NCBI GenBank assembly: GCA_020350885.1
Contig: CP070727.1
Span: 1,077,231 to 1,141,230, forward strand
Direction of reading: 5' to 3'
Length of the DNA: 64,000 bases
DNA from: a bacterium
GTDB lineage: Bacteria; Krumholzibacteriota; Krumholzibacteriia; Krumholzibacteriales; Krumholzibacteriaceae
Part shown: one piece after another, positions 8,207 through 17,403 of the stretch
How positions within the stretch are numbered: the stretch's first letter is position 1
Layout: the number at the start of each line of letters is the position of its first letter
Program-made: the position numbers and the translations under genes
The notes under the pieces: generated by a model
Seen by the model: only the letters and a program-made list of their open reading frames with translations
Databases searched by the model: none
Told to the model about the DNA's origin: nothing

Positions 8207-10162
8207 ATGGCACAGATGATGTGGAAACCTTCCGAGGAGAGAATCAAGAAATCGAATATGTACCAGTTCATGAATTTCGTCAACGAGAAGCACGGAAAGA
8301 GCTTCACCGAGTATGCCCCGCTCTACCAGTGGTCTATCGATAACATTCCCGATTTCTGGGCGTCGATGTGGGAGTTCGCCGGTATAAAGGCATCGAAGCG
8401 CTACGATGAGGTAATAGACGACCTGGGAAAGATGCTCGGCGCCAGGTGGTTTTCCGGGGCACGGCTCAACTTCGCCGAGAATCTTCTCCGGTACCAGGAT
8501 GACCGGCCAGCCTTGATCTTCAAGGGGGAAGGCCTCGAATCAAGACGAATGACCTACGCCGAGCTCTACGATGACGTCGCCCGTATCGCCAGATCGCTCA
8601 GGGAGGTGGGAGTCGAGACCGGCGACAGAGTAGTCGGCTTCATGCCCAACATGCCCGAGACGATCATCGCCATGCTTGCCGCCACGAGCCTCGGTGCGAC
8701 CTGGTCGTCCTGCTCCCCCGATTTCGGTATCACGGGGGTGCTCGATCGATTCGGGCAGATCAAACCGAGGGTTCTCTTCACGGCGGACGGGTACCGGTTC
8801 AAGGGGAAGCGCTTCGACTCCCTCGGCCGTATCTCGGATATCCTCAAACAGCTTCCATCGATCGAGAAGGTGGTCGTGGTGCCGTATACACAGGAGGATC
8901 CCGATATCGGCGGCGTGCCGAATGCAGTGCACTACGGGGACTTCAGGGCCTCTGAGAGCGGCCTCGAGATCGAATTCGAGCAGCTGCCCTTCGAGCACCC
9001 CGTCTATATCATGTATTCGTCCGGTACCACCGGACTTCCCAAGTGCATGGTCCAGAGCGCCGGCGGGATCCTCATCAACCAGCTCAAGGAGCTCATGCTT
9101 CATACCGATTTGAAACGCGAAGACACGATCTTCTATTTCACGACCTGCGGCTGGATGATGTGGAACTGGCTGACGAGCTCACTGGCGGTCGGGGCAACGC
9201 TGGTTCTCTTCGACGGTAATCCCTTTCACCCTGGTCCCGGGGCCCTCTGGGAGATGACACAGGACGAGGGGATATCGGTCTTCGGAACGAGTGCAGGCTA
9301 TATCAGCGCCCTCCAGAACGCCGGGGCGAGGCCCGGCAGCGAGTATGATCTCTCATCCCTCAAGGCAGTGCTGTCGACCGGCTCACCGCTCTACGTGGAG
9401 AACTTCGAATACGTTTACCGGCACATCAAGGAGGACCTGCAGCTTGCATCCATCTCGGGCGGTACCGATCTGAACGGCTGCTTCGCCCTCGGCAATCCCA
9501 TGGGTCCGGTCTATGCCGGGGAGCTCCAGTGCAGGGGACTGGGCATGAAGGTCGAGGCGTTCGATGAGAACGGGAATTCGATAATCAATGAGCAGGGAGA
9601 GCTCGTATGCACCGCGCCCTTTCCCTCCATGCCGGTGTACTTCTGGGACGATCCCAGCAACGAGAAATACCACTCCGCCTACTTCGACGTGTATCCCAAC
9701 GTCTGGAGGCACGGCGACTTCATAGAGATCAACGAGAGGGGGGGTGTGACGATATACGGGAGATCGGATGCCGTCCTCAATCCCGGTGGAGTGCGCATCG
9801 GGACAGCCGATATCTATCGCCTGGTGGAGCAGTTGGAGGAGGTGGACGACAGCATAGTCGTGGGGCAGGAGTGGAATAACGATGTACGGGTTGTGCTGTT
9901 CGTCAAGATCGCCGAGGGATTCGTGCTCGACGAGGATCTGAAGAACAAGATCAAGAAGACGATTCGTGCAAACGCTTCCCCGAGGCATACGCCCGCAAAG
10001 ATAATTGCCGTGCCGGATATTCCATATACACTCAACATGAAGAAGGTAGAGCTCGCGGTCAAAAAGGTCATTCACAACCAGTCGGTGCTCAATAAGGATG
10101 CACTTCGAAATCCGGAGGCGCTGGAGTACTATGCCGGTTTGAAGGAGCTTCAGGAGGATTAA
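8207..10162 (+). CDS. Acetoacetyl-CoA synthetase (acetoacetate-CoA ligase family)
   Basis: 651 residues, the usual length for AacS. It belongs to the AMP-forming acyl-CoA synthetases: the P-loop-like motif YIMYSSGTTGLPKCM lies near residue 265, and TTCGWMMWNWLTSSLAVGAT follows. GRSDAVLNPGGVRIGTADIYR near residue 520 is close to diagnostic for acetoacetate-CoA ligases within the family. The C-terminal lysine motif is in LNMKKVELAVKK. The N-terminal WxSMWEFAGI segment fits the ACAS_N domain. Expected reaction: ATP + acetoacetate (or a related short beta-keto/acyl acid) + CoA to acyl-CoA, AMP and PPi, in the cytoplasm. A GAAGGA site precedes the ATG. The ketopantoate-reductase-like gene starts 23 bases downstream. 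Confidence 0.88.
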   Translation: MAQMMWKPSEERIKKSNMYQFMNFVNEKHGKSFTEYAPLYQWSIDNIPDFWASMWEFAGIKASKRYDEVIDDLGKMLGARWFSGARLNFAENLLRYQDDRPALIFKGEGLESRRMTYAELYDDVARIARSLREVGVETGDRVVGFMPNMPETIIAMLAATSLGATWSSCSPDFGITGVLDRFGQIKPRVLFTADGYRFKGKRFDSLGRISDILKQLPSIEKVVVVPYTQEDPDIGGVPNAVHYGDFRASESGLEIEFEQLPFEHPVYIMYSSGTTGLPKCMVQSAGGILINQLKELMLHTDLKREDTIFYFTTCGWMMWNWLTSSLAVGATLVLFDGNPFHPGPGALWEMTQDEGISVFGTSAGYISALQNAGARPGSEYDLSSLKAVLSTGSPLYVENFEYVYRHIKEDLQLASISGGTDLNGCFALGNPMGPVYAGELQCRGLGMKVEAFDENGNSIINEQGELVCTAPFPSMPVYFWDDPSNEKYHSAYFDVYPNVWRHGDFIEINERGGVTIYGRSDAVLNPGGVRIGTADIYRLVEQLEEVDDSIVVGQEWNNDVRVVLFVKIAEGFVLDEDLKNKIKKTIRANASPRHTPAKIIAVPDIPYTLNMKKVELAVKKVIHNQSVLNKDALRNPEALEYYAGLKELQED

Positions 10163-10185
10163 CGTTGTATCGGTAAGGAGACGAA

Positions 10186-11136
10186 ATGGATCAGAGGAAG
10201 GTAGGTGTTATCGGAGCCGGTGCTATTGGTTGTGTTCTGGCGGCGAAGCTGAGCCAGGCCGGCCATGATGTGTATGTAGTGGATGTCAAAAAGGAGATCG
10301 CAGACGCCTTGAATAGTGACGGAATACACCTCAGTGGAATAATGGAGCTGGATTCCCGTGTAACGAAGGCGCTGACATCGATCGGTCAACTCAAGCAGTA
10401 TGACATCGATCATATCTTCATTTGCACAAAGGCATACGTCCTGCCCCTTATACTGGGCGATCTGAGCGGTCTCGACAACGGGAAAACCTCCTTTGTGTGT
10501 TTTCAGAACGGCCTCGACCTGTTGGAGATACTCGCGCTCCGCATCGATAGCAGGTATATCTTCAGGGGTGCGGTCAACTATGCAGGAATGATTGCGAAGC
10601 CGGGATATGTAGATGTCACCTTTTTTCACGCACCCAACTATATCGGGTGCCACCGGGGTGCCGGGGGAGAGGCGATAGCGAAAGCGAAGGAGATCGCCTC
10701 ACTCCTGACGGATTCGGGGCTCGAGACGGAGTACGCCTCGGACATCCAAAAACGGGTCTGGCAGAAGGTGATCCTGAACTCGGCACTCATGCTGACCTCG
10801 GTACTGACACGCCTTCCGATGAACCAGATTATGGAAATCCCGGAAACCAGGGAAGTGATCGAAAGCCATCTGGACGAATGTTTGGAGGTGGCAAAGGCCG
10901 AAGGCTATGATTTCGGGGATGATTTCAGGGACAAGGCCCTGCAGTATCTTTCAAAGGCCGGTGCGCACAAGACATCGATGTTACTCGATTTCGAGATGGG
11001 CAATCCCATTGAGGTCGATTTTCTCAATGCGAAGATCCAGGAGCATGGCGAGAAGCACGGCCTGGCGTGCAAACAGAACAAATTGATGCTCGCACTGGTC
11101 AAGGGGCTCCTCAAGCATCGCAATTCCAACAAATAA
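10186..11136 (+). CDS. Ketopantoate reductase family (ApbA/PanE-like) 2-dehydropantoate 2-reductase
   Basis: 316 residues, standard length, with ribosome site AAGGAG. The N-terminal NADP-binding motif is GAGAIGCVLAAKLSQAGHDV (residues 8-27). The catalytic-lysine region is KRVWQKVILNSALMLTSVL (about residues 187-205), and the C-terminal helical domain contains HKTSMLLDFEMGNPIEVDFLN, which matches the family's E-x-D signature. PanE reduces ketopantoate to pantoate in CoA biosynthesis. Many paralogues in degradative loci act on other 2-keto acids, and the position in an acyl-CoA gene region leaves that open. Probably co-transcribed with the upstream acetoacetyl-CoA synthetase gene. Confidence 0.8.
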   Translation: MDQRKVGVIGAGAIGCVLAAKLSQAGHDVYVVDVKKEIADALNSDGIHLSGIMELDSRVTKALTSIGQLKQYDIDHIFICTKAYVLPLILGDLSGLDNGKTSFVCFQNGLDLLEILALRIDSRYIFRGAVNYAGMIAKPGYVDVTFFHAPNYIGCHRGAGGEAIAKAKEIASLLTDSGLETEYASDIQKRVWQKVILNSALMLTSVLTRLPMNQIMEIPETREVIESHLDECLEVAKAEGYDFGDDFRDKALQYLSKAGAHKTSMLLDFEMGNPIEVDFLNAKIQEHGEKHGLACKQNKLMLALVKGLLKHRNSNK

Positions 11137-11547
11137 CTGCTTTATTTATACTATGATAACAACTTTCCGCTTTCAATGTCCTTCGTGCCTGGAAGCCGGG
11201 ATGGATATCACTAATAATGTAATCCTGTAAATAATAGCCTTTTTTCATAATTTTTCGCTTGATCGGGATTCTTCACACGATGTACAATGGCCCTTCAAGT
11301 TATTCTGCCGCTTCGCAGATTCTCTGAAATACGGGAGAATGCCGGATCAGATGAGTGAAGAGTTGATGACCGTCGGGGACCTGGCCAAGGTTTCAAACTT
11401 CAACGAGAGGGAGAGCTACGCCTGCTTCGAGAGAGGAGTCGGTTCCTGCACGGTATAACCGGCACGCAGCTATTTCCAGGGAAATACGTAGATGGATGAA
11501 TATTGGAGATACGTTTCATTGAGTCCATAATCACCAGGAGGATGTCG
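11137..11547. other. Intergenic region with a possible decayed gene fragment
   Basis: A plus-strand frame is open from about 11229 to TAA at 11457-11459. The only ATG early enough is at 11340, giving 39 codons (MPDQMSEELMTVGDLAKVSN then FNERESYACFERGVGSCTV). The upstream open part (DVQWPFKLFCRFADSLKYGR) looks protein-like but has no start codon. It has no ribosome site and no family I recognise, so it may be a gene remnant. No strong promoter for the downstream oxidoreductase was found. Confidence 0.35.
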
Positions 11548-12954
11548 ATGGCAGTTACTAAAGAGCGAGTTAAAGAAGATGTCTGGATCCCGACGAGCTG
11601 CGGACAATGTTACTGCATGTGCGGAATCAGGGTCAGGCGGCAGGACGGCATTGTCACGCAGGTCGAAGGAAATCCTGATGCACCTACCGGAAGAGGTTCG
11701 GTATGCGCTAAGGGCCTCGCGGCCTCTCATTTACTCTATGATCCCTACCGTGTGAACTACCCGCTCAAACGGACCAATCCGGAGAAAGGGCTTGGTGTCG
11801 ATCCCAAGTGGGAACGGATCACCTGGGAAGAGGCACTCGATACGATTGTCACAAAACTGAAAGAGGTACAGGCGAAGGATCCGCGGTCGGTCTACTTCCA
11901 GGCCACCACGACCCAGGCCTCCGAGATCCGGTTCGGTGTGATCGGTTTCATGAAGGCGTTCGGTACGCCCAATTACTGGGTATCGGGTGGTGGTCTCCAC
12001 TGCGGAAACGGCGCCCACTTCATGAACGGGATCATGCACGCCGCCTGGTCGATCATCCCGGACTTTGCCAATTGCAATATGCCATTGAACTTCGGCTGCT
12101 CGAAGGGGCACGGTGCTGGGCACGTCGCGGTGATGAACGCAACACAGGCGGCGGATGCACGTGTGAGGGGCAGCAAGACGGTCACCTTCGATCCCTTCCA
12201 GAGCGCGCAAGCATCGAAGGCGCACGAATGGGTACCGATACGTGTTGGAACCGACGGAGCGCTGGCCCTTGGGCTGGTCAACAGCCTGCTCAACGAGCAC
12301 AAGATCTACGACGAGGAGTATCTCGCGTACAAGACAAACGCGCCTTATCTTATTCGGAAGTCGGACGGAAGGTACAAACGCGACAAGGCCACGAACAAAC
12401 CTCTCGTCTGGGACAAGGTCGACAAACGACCGAAGGTCCATGATGATCCGTCCGTGACGAGGGTCGAGTACGAGGACGAGGCGCACGAGGTAGCGATCTT
12501 CGGTGAGTATGAGGTCGATGGGGAGATGTGCCCCACCGGTCTTGAGCTTCTCAGAGAACACGTGAAGAAATACACACCGGAGTATGTGGAGAAGATAACG
12601 TGGGTTCCGGCTGCAACGGTGAGCCGCATTGCCAAGGAGCTCGGCGAGACGGCAGAGATCGGATCCACCGTGACCGTCCAGACGAGCAAGGGACCGAAGA
12701 AGGTGCCGAGGCGCCCCATAGCTACGCACTTCTTCCGCGGTTCCCAGGGGCATGTCAACTCAGGATGGACCTGCCTCTCCATCGACATGGTCAACCATAT
12801 CGTCGGCGCAGCGGATACCGTCGGAGGGGCCTTGGGTCTCGGAGCGGCCGTATGCAGCGGATACGAGGGTACGGGCAAGCCTTACCAGATACCGTATCCC
12901 TGCCCGGACGGTTTGATGATCTGCGGCGCGTGGGTATACGACCATCTTCCCTAA
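11548..12954 (+). CDS. Molybdopterin oxidoreductase catalytic subunit, N-terminal part (interrupted by in-frame TAA)
   Basis: I choose the ATG at 11548, six bases after AGGAGG. The first 468 residues of a CISM/DMSO-reductase-family subunit are present. A 4Fe-4S site, CGQCYCMCGIRVRRQ...SVCAKG, is at the N-terminus, followed by GGGLHCGNGAHFMNGI and LNFGCSKGHGAGH, where the Cys could ligate molybdenum. The arrangement with FeS and NrfD subunits downstream is that of PsrABC or phenylacetyl-CoA oxidoreductase PadBCD; which substrate applies is not determinable here. Translation stops at TAA 12952-12954. The same frame reopens at once and continues to 14229, so this is half of one gene of about 893 codons. 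Confidence 0.8.
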   Translation: MAVTKERVKEDVWIPTSCGQCYCMCGIRVRRQDGIVTQVEGNPDAPTGRGSVCAKGLAASHLLYDPYRVNYPLKRTNPEKGLGVDPKWERITWEEALDTIVTKLKEVQAKDPRSVYFQATTTQASEIRFGVIGFMKAFGTPNYWVSGGGLHCGNGAHFMNGIMHAAWSIIPDFANCNMPLNFGCSKGHGAGHVAVMNATQAADARVRGSKTVTFDPFQSAQASKAHEWVPIRVGTDGALALGLVNSLLNEHKIYDEEYLAYKTNAPYLIRKSDGRYKRDKATNKPLVWDKVDKRPKVHDDPSVTRVEYEDEAHEVAIFGEYEVDGEMCPTGLELLREHVKKYTPEYVEKITWVPAATVSRIAKELGETAEIGSTVTVQTSKGPKKVPRRPIATHFFRGSQGHVNSGWTCLSIDMVNHIVGAADTVGGALGLGAAVCSGYEGTGKPYQIPYPCPDGLMICGAWVYDHLP

Positions 12955-12999
12955 CCGCTCCACGAACCGAAGCAGCCCACGCGGCTCGACCTTCACGAC

Positions 13000-14229
13000 A
13001 TGTTCCCCACGTCGATCTACAACGCCATCACGATAATGGATCCGAAGTGGTTCGACATGCTGGAACAGTTCAAGATACCGTACCGGCCGGAGATCATGAT
13101 CAACTTCGGTTCGAATTCCGTCATGACTATGGGGAATGCAGAAGTGGTGACGGAGAATTTCCTCAAGAAGTTCAACTTCATCTTCTCGTTCCAGCTCTAC
13201 ATCACGGAATTCGAAGATGCGGTCGCCGACATCATTCTTCCCGATACCTGTTACTTAGAGCGGTTTACGCCCGCCGTCAGCTTCCCGTCGACCTTCTCCC
13301 ATCCGCAGGGTGAGGATGACTGGGGATGGACCGTACGGCAGCCGGTCGTGCAACCCCTTTACGAACGCCGCGACTTCAACGTCGTGATGCTCGATATCTG
13401 CAAACGGTTGGGGATCGCTCACAAGTACTACAAGGGATTGAACGACACCGTACCGATGCGGTATGGCGGTCCGATGAGCGATAAGTACAAGCTGAAGGAA
13501 GACGGGAGTGTCGATCACACCTGGGAGGATATCTGTGACCGCCTTCTCAAGGACCGCTTCGGAGACGAGCACGGTCTGGATTACATAAAGGAAAAGGGTG
13601 TATTCACCTGGCCAAGGAAAAAGGAGGATGTCTACTGGAAGTGGTTCAATCCGGTCCGCGTACCGGTTTACTTCGAATACTTCATCGATGGTGGCGAGAA
13701 GATCAGCAAGCTGATGAAGTCGTACGGTGTCGGTGAAGGTCACCCGTTGGATCTCGATTGGACGCGGTTCAAGGCACTCGCTGATTGGTATCCATGCCCG
13801 TCACACATTGAAGAGAAGAATCCACCCGAGTTCGATATGTACACTTTCTACTGGCGTTCGGTGATTCACTGCAACTCGCTGACGCAGCAGAATCCGCTAC
13901 TGGACGAGATGTCCCACGAAGATCCGTACGTCTATGCGATCCAGATGCACAAGGACACCGCCAAGGAGAAAGGGATCGCCGAGGGTGACTGGGTGTGGAT
14001 CGAGAATACGGCGGGGCACAGAGTGAAGGGGTGGGTGGCACTCACTGATGGAATAGAGCCGTACCACCTCGCCATCGCCGCGGTAGCCGGTCATTGGACC
14101 GATTACCAGCCGATCGCGAAGGGTAAGGGAACATTTTTCAATGATCTCGTCGAAATGGACAAAGATCATACAGATCCCTTGACATTGAACCAGGACATTT
14201 GCTGTCGGGTTAAAATTTATCCCGTTTAA
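13000..14229 (+). CDS. Molybdopterin oxidoreductase catalytic subunit, C-terminal part (same frame as the preceding segment)
   Basis: This segment continues the frame of 11548-12954 after the TAA; the first codons after the stop read PLHEPKQPTRLDLHD, then Met at 13000. It holds the rest of the molybdopterin domain (INFGSNSVMTMGNAEVV, DAVADIILPDTCYLERFTP) and the C-terminal MopB dinucleotide-binding beta-barrel (MHKDTAKEKGIAEGDWVWIE, VKGWVALTDGI). No ribosome site precedes the ATG at 13000, so independent translation is unlikely. Either the gene carries a nonsense mutation or there is a base error. The intact FeS and NrfD genes just downstream argue that the complex is, or recently was, functional. 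Confidence 0.78.
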   Translation: MFPTSIYNAITIMDPKWFDMLEQFKIPYRPEIMINFGSNSVMTMGNAEVVTENFLKKFNFIFSFQLYITEFEDAVADIILPDTCYLERFTPAVSFPSTFSHPQGEDDWGWTVRQPVVQPLYERRDFNVVMLDICKRLGIAHKYYKGLNDTVPMRYGGPMSDKYKLKEDGSVDHTWEDICDRLLKDRFGDEHGLDYIKEKGVFTWPRKKEDVYWKWFNPVRVPVYFEYFIDGGEKISKLMKSYGVGEGHPLDLDWTRFKALADWYPCPSHIEEKNPPEFDMYTFYWRSVIHCNSLTQQNPLLDEMSHEDPYVYAIQMHKDTAKEKGIAEGDWVWIENTAGHRVKGWVALTDGIEPYHLAIAAVAGHWTDYQPIAKGKGTFFNDLVEMDKDHTDPLTLNQDICCRVKIYPV

Positions 14230-14246
14230 CTGAGAGGAAGGGTGAA

Positions 14247-14894
14247 ATGCCAGGAGTTGGAACTAAGACGCCGAGATTAGGTATGGTAATCGATCTGAAA
14301 CGGTGTTACGGATGCTATGCGTGCGTAACAGCATGCAAGACCGAGAACTTTACACCACCAGGAGTGTTCTGGGCTCGCGTTCTGAAGGGTGAAACAGGCG
14401 AATACCCCAACACGGTTCGGCAGGCATTGCCGGTCCTGTGCTTTCAATGCGAGGATCCATCCTGCATGACGGTCTGCCCGACAGGCGCAACATACCAGGA
14501 GGATGACGGGGTCGTCCGTGTCGACAGGAACAAATGTATCGGGTGCAACTACTGCAAGATGGCATGTCCGTACGGCGCCCGGTACATGGTCGAGAAATGG
14601 GAGAGCTATTTCCCCGATGGACTTCCTCTTTCAGAATACGAGGAATATGCAAAGAACCGCTGGGAGGAGAAATCCGGAGTGGGAGTATCCACAAAGTGCG
14701 ATTTCTGTTTTGAGCGGCGAGAGAACGGTATGGAGCCTGCTTGTGTTCGGGCCTGCCCAGCGAATGCGAGGATTTTTGGGGACCTCGACGATCCCGATAG
14801 CGAGCCATCCATACTTATTCGAGATAACGGGGGTTATGTCCTGAATCCCGAACACGGGAATAAACCTAAGGTTTACTACCTGCCCACAAGATAA
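14247..14894 (+). CDS. 4Fe-4S electron-transfer subunit of the molybdopterin oxidoreductase (PsrB/PadC-like)
   Basis: 215 residues, with AGGAAGGG before the ATG. Four cysteine clusters are visible in the DMSO reductase FeS-subunit order: CYGCYACVTACK, CFQCEDPSCMTVCPTGA, CIGCNYCKMACPYGARY and CDFCFERRENGMEPACVRACPA. This fits four cubane clusters carrying electrons between the molybdenum subunit and the membrane partner. It starts 17 bases after the catalytic subunit ends and 67 bases before the NrfD gene, so the three form an operon. Confidence 0.88.
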   Translation: MPGVGTKTPRLGMVIDLKRCYGCYACVTACKTENFTPPGVFWARVLKGETGEYPNTVRQALPVLCFQCEDPSCMTVCPTGATYQEDDGVVRVDRNKCIGCNYCKMACPYGARYMVEKWESYFPDGLPLSEYEEYAKNRWEEKSGVGVSTKCDFCFERRENGMEPACVRACPANARIFGDLDDPDSEPSILIRDNGGYVLNPEHGNKPKVYYLPTR

Positions 14895-14961
14895 AGGTGG
14901 GCATGCTGGCAAACCGTTGGTTGGATTGTAACGATAACGGTCAACCTAACGAGGAGAGGCT

Positions 14962-15921
14962 ATGGATACGAAGAATTTCAGAAAAAAAGCACTCCTTCAA
15001 AAAGACTGGCACTGGGAGATCGCGATCTATCTGTTTTTGGGTGGCGTTGGTGCCGGCGCGTACGTAACGGGAGCGATCTCGAGTTTCCTTGGATGGACCG
15101 ATATGGCCAGGTGGGGGGTCCTCGTGAGCTTCCCCGCTCTAGCCATCGGCTTGTTATTCCTGGTGGCCCATCTAGGCAATCCTCTGCGTACTTATCTGGC
15201 CGCCAGCAAAGCGGGTACTTCCTGGATATCCCGAGGTGTAATCTTCTTCAGCGTGTTCATGCTCGTCGCGATTATTCACATAATCGGAACACTCTGGGTG
15301 GAGCTCTCAGGTACTATCGTCCTCGCACTGTCAGTCATCGGGATTATTTTCGCACTCGGCACCATGGTGTATACCGGAGCGCTGCTCAGTGCATCGAAGG
15401 GAATCCCGTTCTGGCGATCGGGCATTATGCCGATACTCTTCATGTTTTCCGCCCTGGCGACAGGTTTGGCTGCAACCGTGGTGTTCGTGTACTTCTTCGG
15501 CTCCACGCCATTCCTGGCGGGTATCGCGCCAGTCGTAGCATTGATCGCAGCAGCACTCATACTGGGCGAGGCGGTGGTGGTCCTCTTCTTCCTTCATGCG
15601 GCGTACCGTCTCCCAGAGTCCAGGGATTCCGCAGTCACTGCAACGAAGAAGGGATCGTTTATCGTCGGTGACGTGCTTCTGGGCTTACTGGTCCCCCTGG
15701 CACTTATGCTGTATGTCGGTTTCGGGAATGCCGGGGGTAATACGGGGACCCTGATGGTTATTGCGGGAATACTTGTCATTATAGGTGGATTGTTGCTCCG
15801 ATATATGGTGCTCTCCGTAGGGATGATCACTACGATGTATGCGTCCGGATTCGAGTTCAAGCTCCAGAACAAGCCGGAACCCAAATCGCCGATAGGGTTA
15901 GTACCTCCGGGGAATGTATAG
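14962..15921 (+). CDS. NrfD/PsrC-family membrane anchor and quinone-site subunit
   Basis: 319 residues, with GAGGAGAGG before the ATG. Eight or nine hydrophobic segments cover nearly the whole chain. The N-terminal DWHWEIAIYLFLGGVGAGAYV is the conserved NrfD start (WxxxIAxYLFLGGxxAG). NrfD-type proteins anchor FeS subunits and exchange electrons with membrane quinones. Length is typical. This is the last gene of the molybdopterin oxidoreductase operon. About 90 bases without a clear hairpin separate it from the convergent ferredoxin gene. Confidence 0.87.
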   Translation: MDTKNFRKKALLQKDWHWEIAIYLFLGGVGAGAYVTGAISSFLGWTDMARWGVLVSFPALAIGLLFLVAHLGNPLRTYLAASKAGTSWISRGVIFFSVFMLVAIIHIIGTLWVELSGTIVLALSVIGIIFALGTMVYTGALLSASKGIPFWRSGIMPILFMFSALATGLAATVVFVYFFGSTPFLAGIAPVVALIAAALILGEAVVVLFFLHAAYRLPESRDSAVTATKKGSFIVGDVLLGLLVPLALMLYVGFGNAGGNTGTLMVIAGILVIIGGLLLRYMVLSVGMITTMYASGFEFKLQNKPEPKSPIGLVPPGNV

Positions 15922-16009
15922 AAGTACGGAACGAGAAACGTATCTACAGAATTTAATAGAACGCACGGCGGCGGTTCATTCGAAATAGCCGTTTATTGGG
16001 ATCCATCAC

Positions 16010-16546
16010 TCAGGATTTGTCTTTTTCCTGAAAACGCCGGAATCTGGCCCTCCGCTTGATAGCCTTCGTCGATCTGTATTCGGCGTGTTTTCCGGGAACC
16101 ATCTTTTCATCTATGAGCTTGACGACAAGGTTGGTACGCCTGCACAGAGGACACAGTGTCTTCTCCACCTTGTGGTGAAGTCCCTTCTTACCCAGTGATT
16201 CGAGCTTTTTATTCGGGGAGAAGTACTCGTGGCAGTAAGAACACTGGACCAGCTTACTCTGTATGAGCTTGACCTCTTTACGCCGGCCTGTAGGTTTATC
16301 GAGCTCGATCAGTGTAATGGCCTGTTCGGGGCAGATGGCCTCACAACTCGTTTCCTCGGAGCAACCGGTACATTTACTGTGTTTGAAATAGAGAGTGATG
16401 CTGTCCCCCGTGCGTTCGAGACGGATCGCTCCAGTAGGACAGCGGCGGGCACAGACCTCGCAGAGGGAGCATTTGTCTACATCCAGCTCTACGGTCCACC
16501 TGCCGCTCGAGGAATTTCGCCGTCGATTTGCACCCTTCTGCGCCAT
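16010..16546 (-). CDS. 4Fe-4S ferredoxin-like protein with zinc-ribbon C-terminal part
   Basis: I choose the ATG at 16546 (MAQKGANRRR), one base after the dch stop and preceded by GGAAGG. It yields 178 residues. Two cluster motifs are present: CSLCEVCARRCPTGAI, and CTGCSEETSCEAICPEQAI with an insertion. These are followed by LVQCSYCHEYFSP and TLCPLCRR, which look like a zinc or FeS knuckle. The C-terminal 45 residues are very basic. Translational coupling to dch and had suggests a role in electron transfer for the dearomatising pathway, perhaps as electron donor or acceptor for a reductase encoded elsewhere. This assignment is inference. Confidence 0.72.
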   Translation of the reverse strand: MAQKGANRRRNSSSGRWTVELDVDKCSLCEVCARRCPTGAIRLERTGDSITLYFKHSKCTGCSEETSCEAICPEQAITLIELDKPTGRRKEVKLIQSKLVQCSYCHEYFSPNKKLESLGKKGLHHKVEKTLCPLCRRTNLVVKLIDEKMVPGKHAEYRSTKAIKRRARFRRFQEKDKS

Positions 16547-16547
16547 G

Positions 16548-17324
16548 TTATTTGTCCTTCCAATCGGGCTGTCTCTTCTCGAGAAACGCCTCGATTCCCT
16601 CGACCGCATCCGTTGTGGACATGAGGTCCTTCAGGTACAGATCCTCGAGTCTCCCGATATGGTTTTGATACTGTTCCGCTAGTACCATACTCGAGGCTGC
16701 CTTCGTGATCCTGAGTGACGAGGCGCTCTTTGGATGGATCTCTTTTTCAATGAATGAAGAGATCACCTCTTCGAGCTTCCCGCTTTCGGCTACGTGGTTG
16801 ACCAACCCGTGACTGTGTAATGTTTCGGCTGCAAAACGGTCACCGGTCAGGATCACCTCCGAGGCAAGTGTGCCACCGCACTTGAACGGGAGCAGCACGC
16901 TGGCAACAGGTGGGAATACTCCCAGCTGTATCTCCGGGACGGCGAACTGTGCGCCTTTCTCGGCGAATATGAGATCGCAGGCGAGCACGAGCTCGAATGC
17001 TCCGCCGAGGCAGAGACCGGATACGGCAGCGAGTGTCGGGACTTTGCAATTGATTACATCTCCGATGAATGCGTGAAACTTCGGCAGCATATCGCCTACA
17101 TTCTCCGCCTTGTGTTCCTCGACACTTGCCCCGAAGCTGAAATGTTTCCCATCGCCGGTGAAGATAAGCAGTTTCTTGTGTGGATCAGTTTCTTCCTTCC
17201 CGATATGTGTCGATATCTCCTCCATCATTGCCGACGAAAGGATATTCGCCGGAGGCGGTCCCATGACGATCTCTGTTACCTCGCCTCCGTCTCTCTCATT
17301 CACTGTAATGTGCTTATAGCTCAT
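16548..17324 (-). CDS. dch: Cyclohexa-1,5-diene-1-carbonyl-CoA hydratase (crotonase family)
   Basis: 258 residues, the known length of Dch proteins, with ribosome site AAGGAG. It is a crotonase-fold protein: oxyanion-hole segments FSFGASVEEH (residues 62-71) and GLCLGGAFEL (103-112), then ACDLIFAEKGAQFAVPEIQLGVFPP. The FGASVEEH stretch, without the usual AG.D motif, is characteristic of dienoyl-CoA hydratases as I recall them. Expected reaction: water addition to cyclohexa-1,5-diene-1-carbonyl-CoA giving 6-hydroxycyclohex-1-ene-1-carbonyl-CoA. The next enzyme of that pathway, Had, is encoded directly upstream on the same strand, which greatly strengthens the call. Confidence 0.85.
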   Translation of the reverse strand: MSYKHITVNERDGGEVTEIVMGPPPANILSSAMMEEISTHIGKEETDPHKKLLIFTGDGKHFSFGASVEEHKAENVGDMLPKFHAFIGDVINCKVPTLAAVSGLCLGGAFELVLACDLIFAEKGAQFAVPEIQLGVFPPVASVLLPFKCGGTLASEVILTGDRFAAETLHSHGLVNHVAESGKLEEVISSFIEKEIHPKSASSLRITKAASSMVLAEQYQNHIGRLEDLYLKDLMSTTDAVEGIEAFLEKRQPDWKDK

Positions 17325-17403
17325 GTCTGGCTCCTTGAAACAGTTAAGCTCGACTGCGCTCTTTCATTAAAGCTGCCATCTTCAACAGTTATCTCGATGA
17401 CGT

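Noticed and set aside
11731..12753. 340-codon open frame on the minus strand
   Set aside because: Shadow of the molybdopterin oxidoreductase N-terminal half.
12952..12954. Recoding of the stop as selenocysteine or pyrrolysine
   Set aside because: The codon is TAA; neither recoding system uses it.
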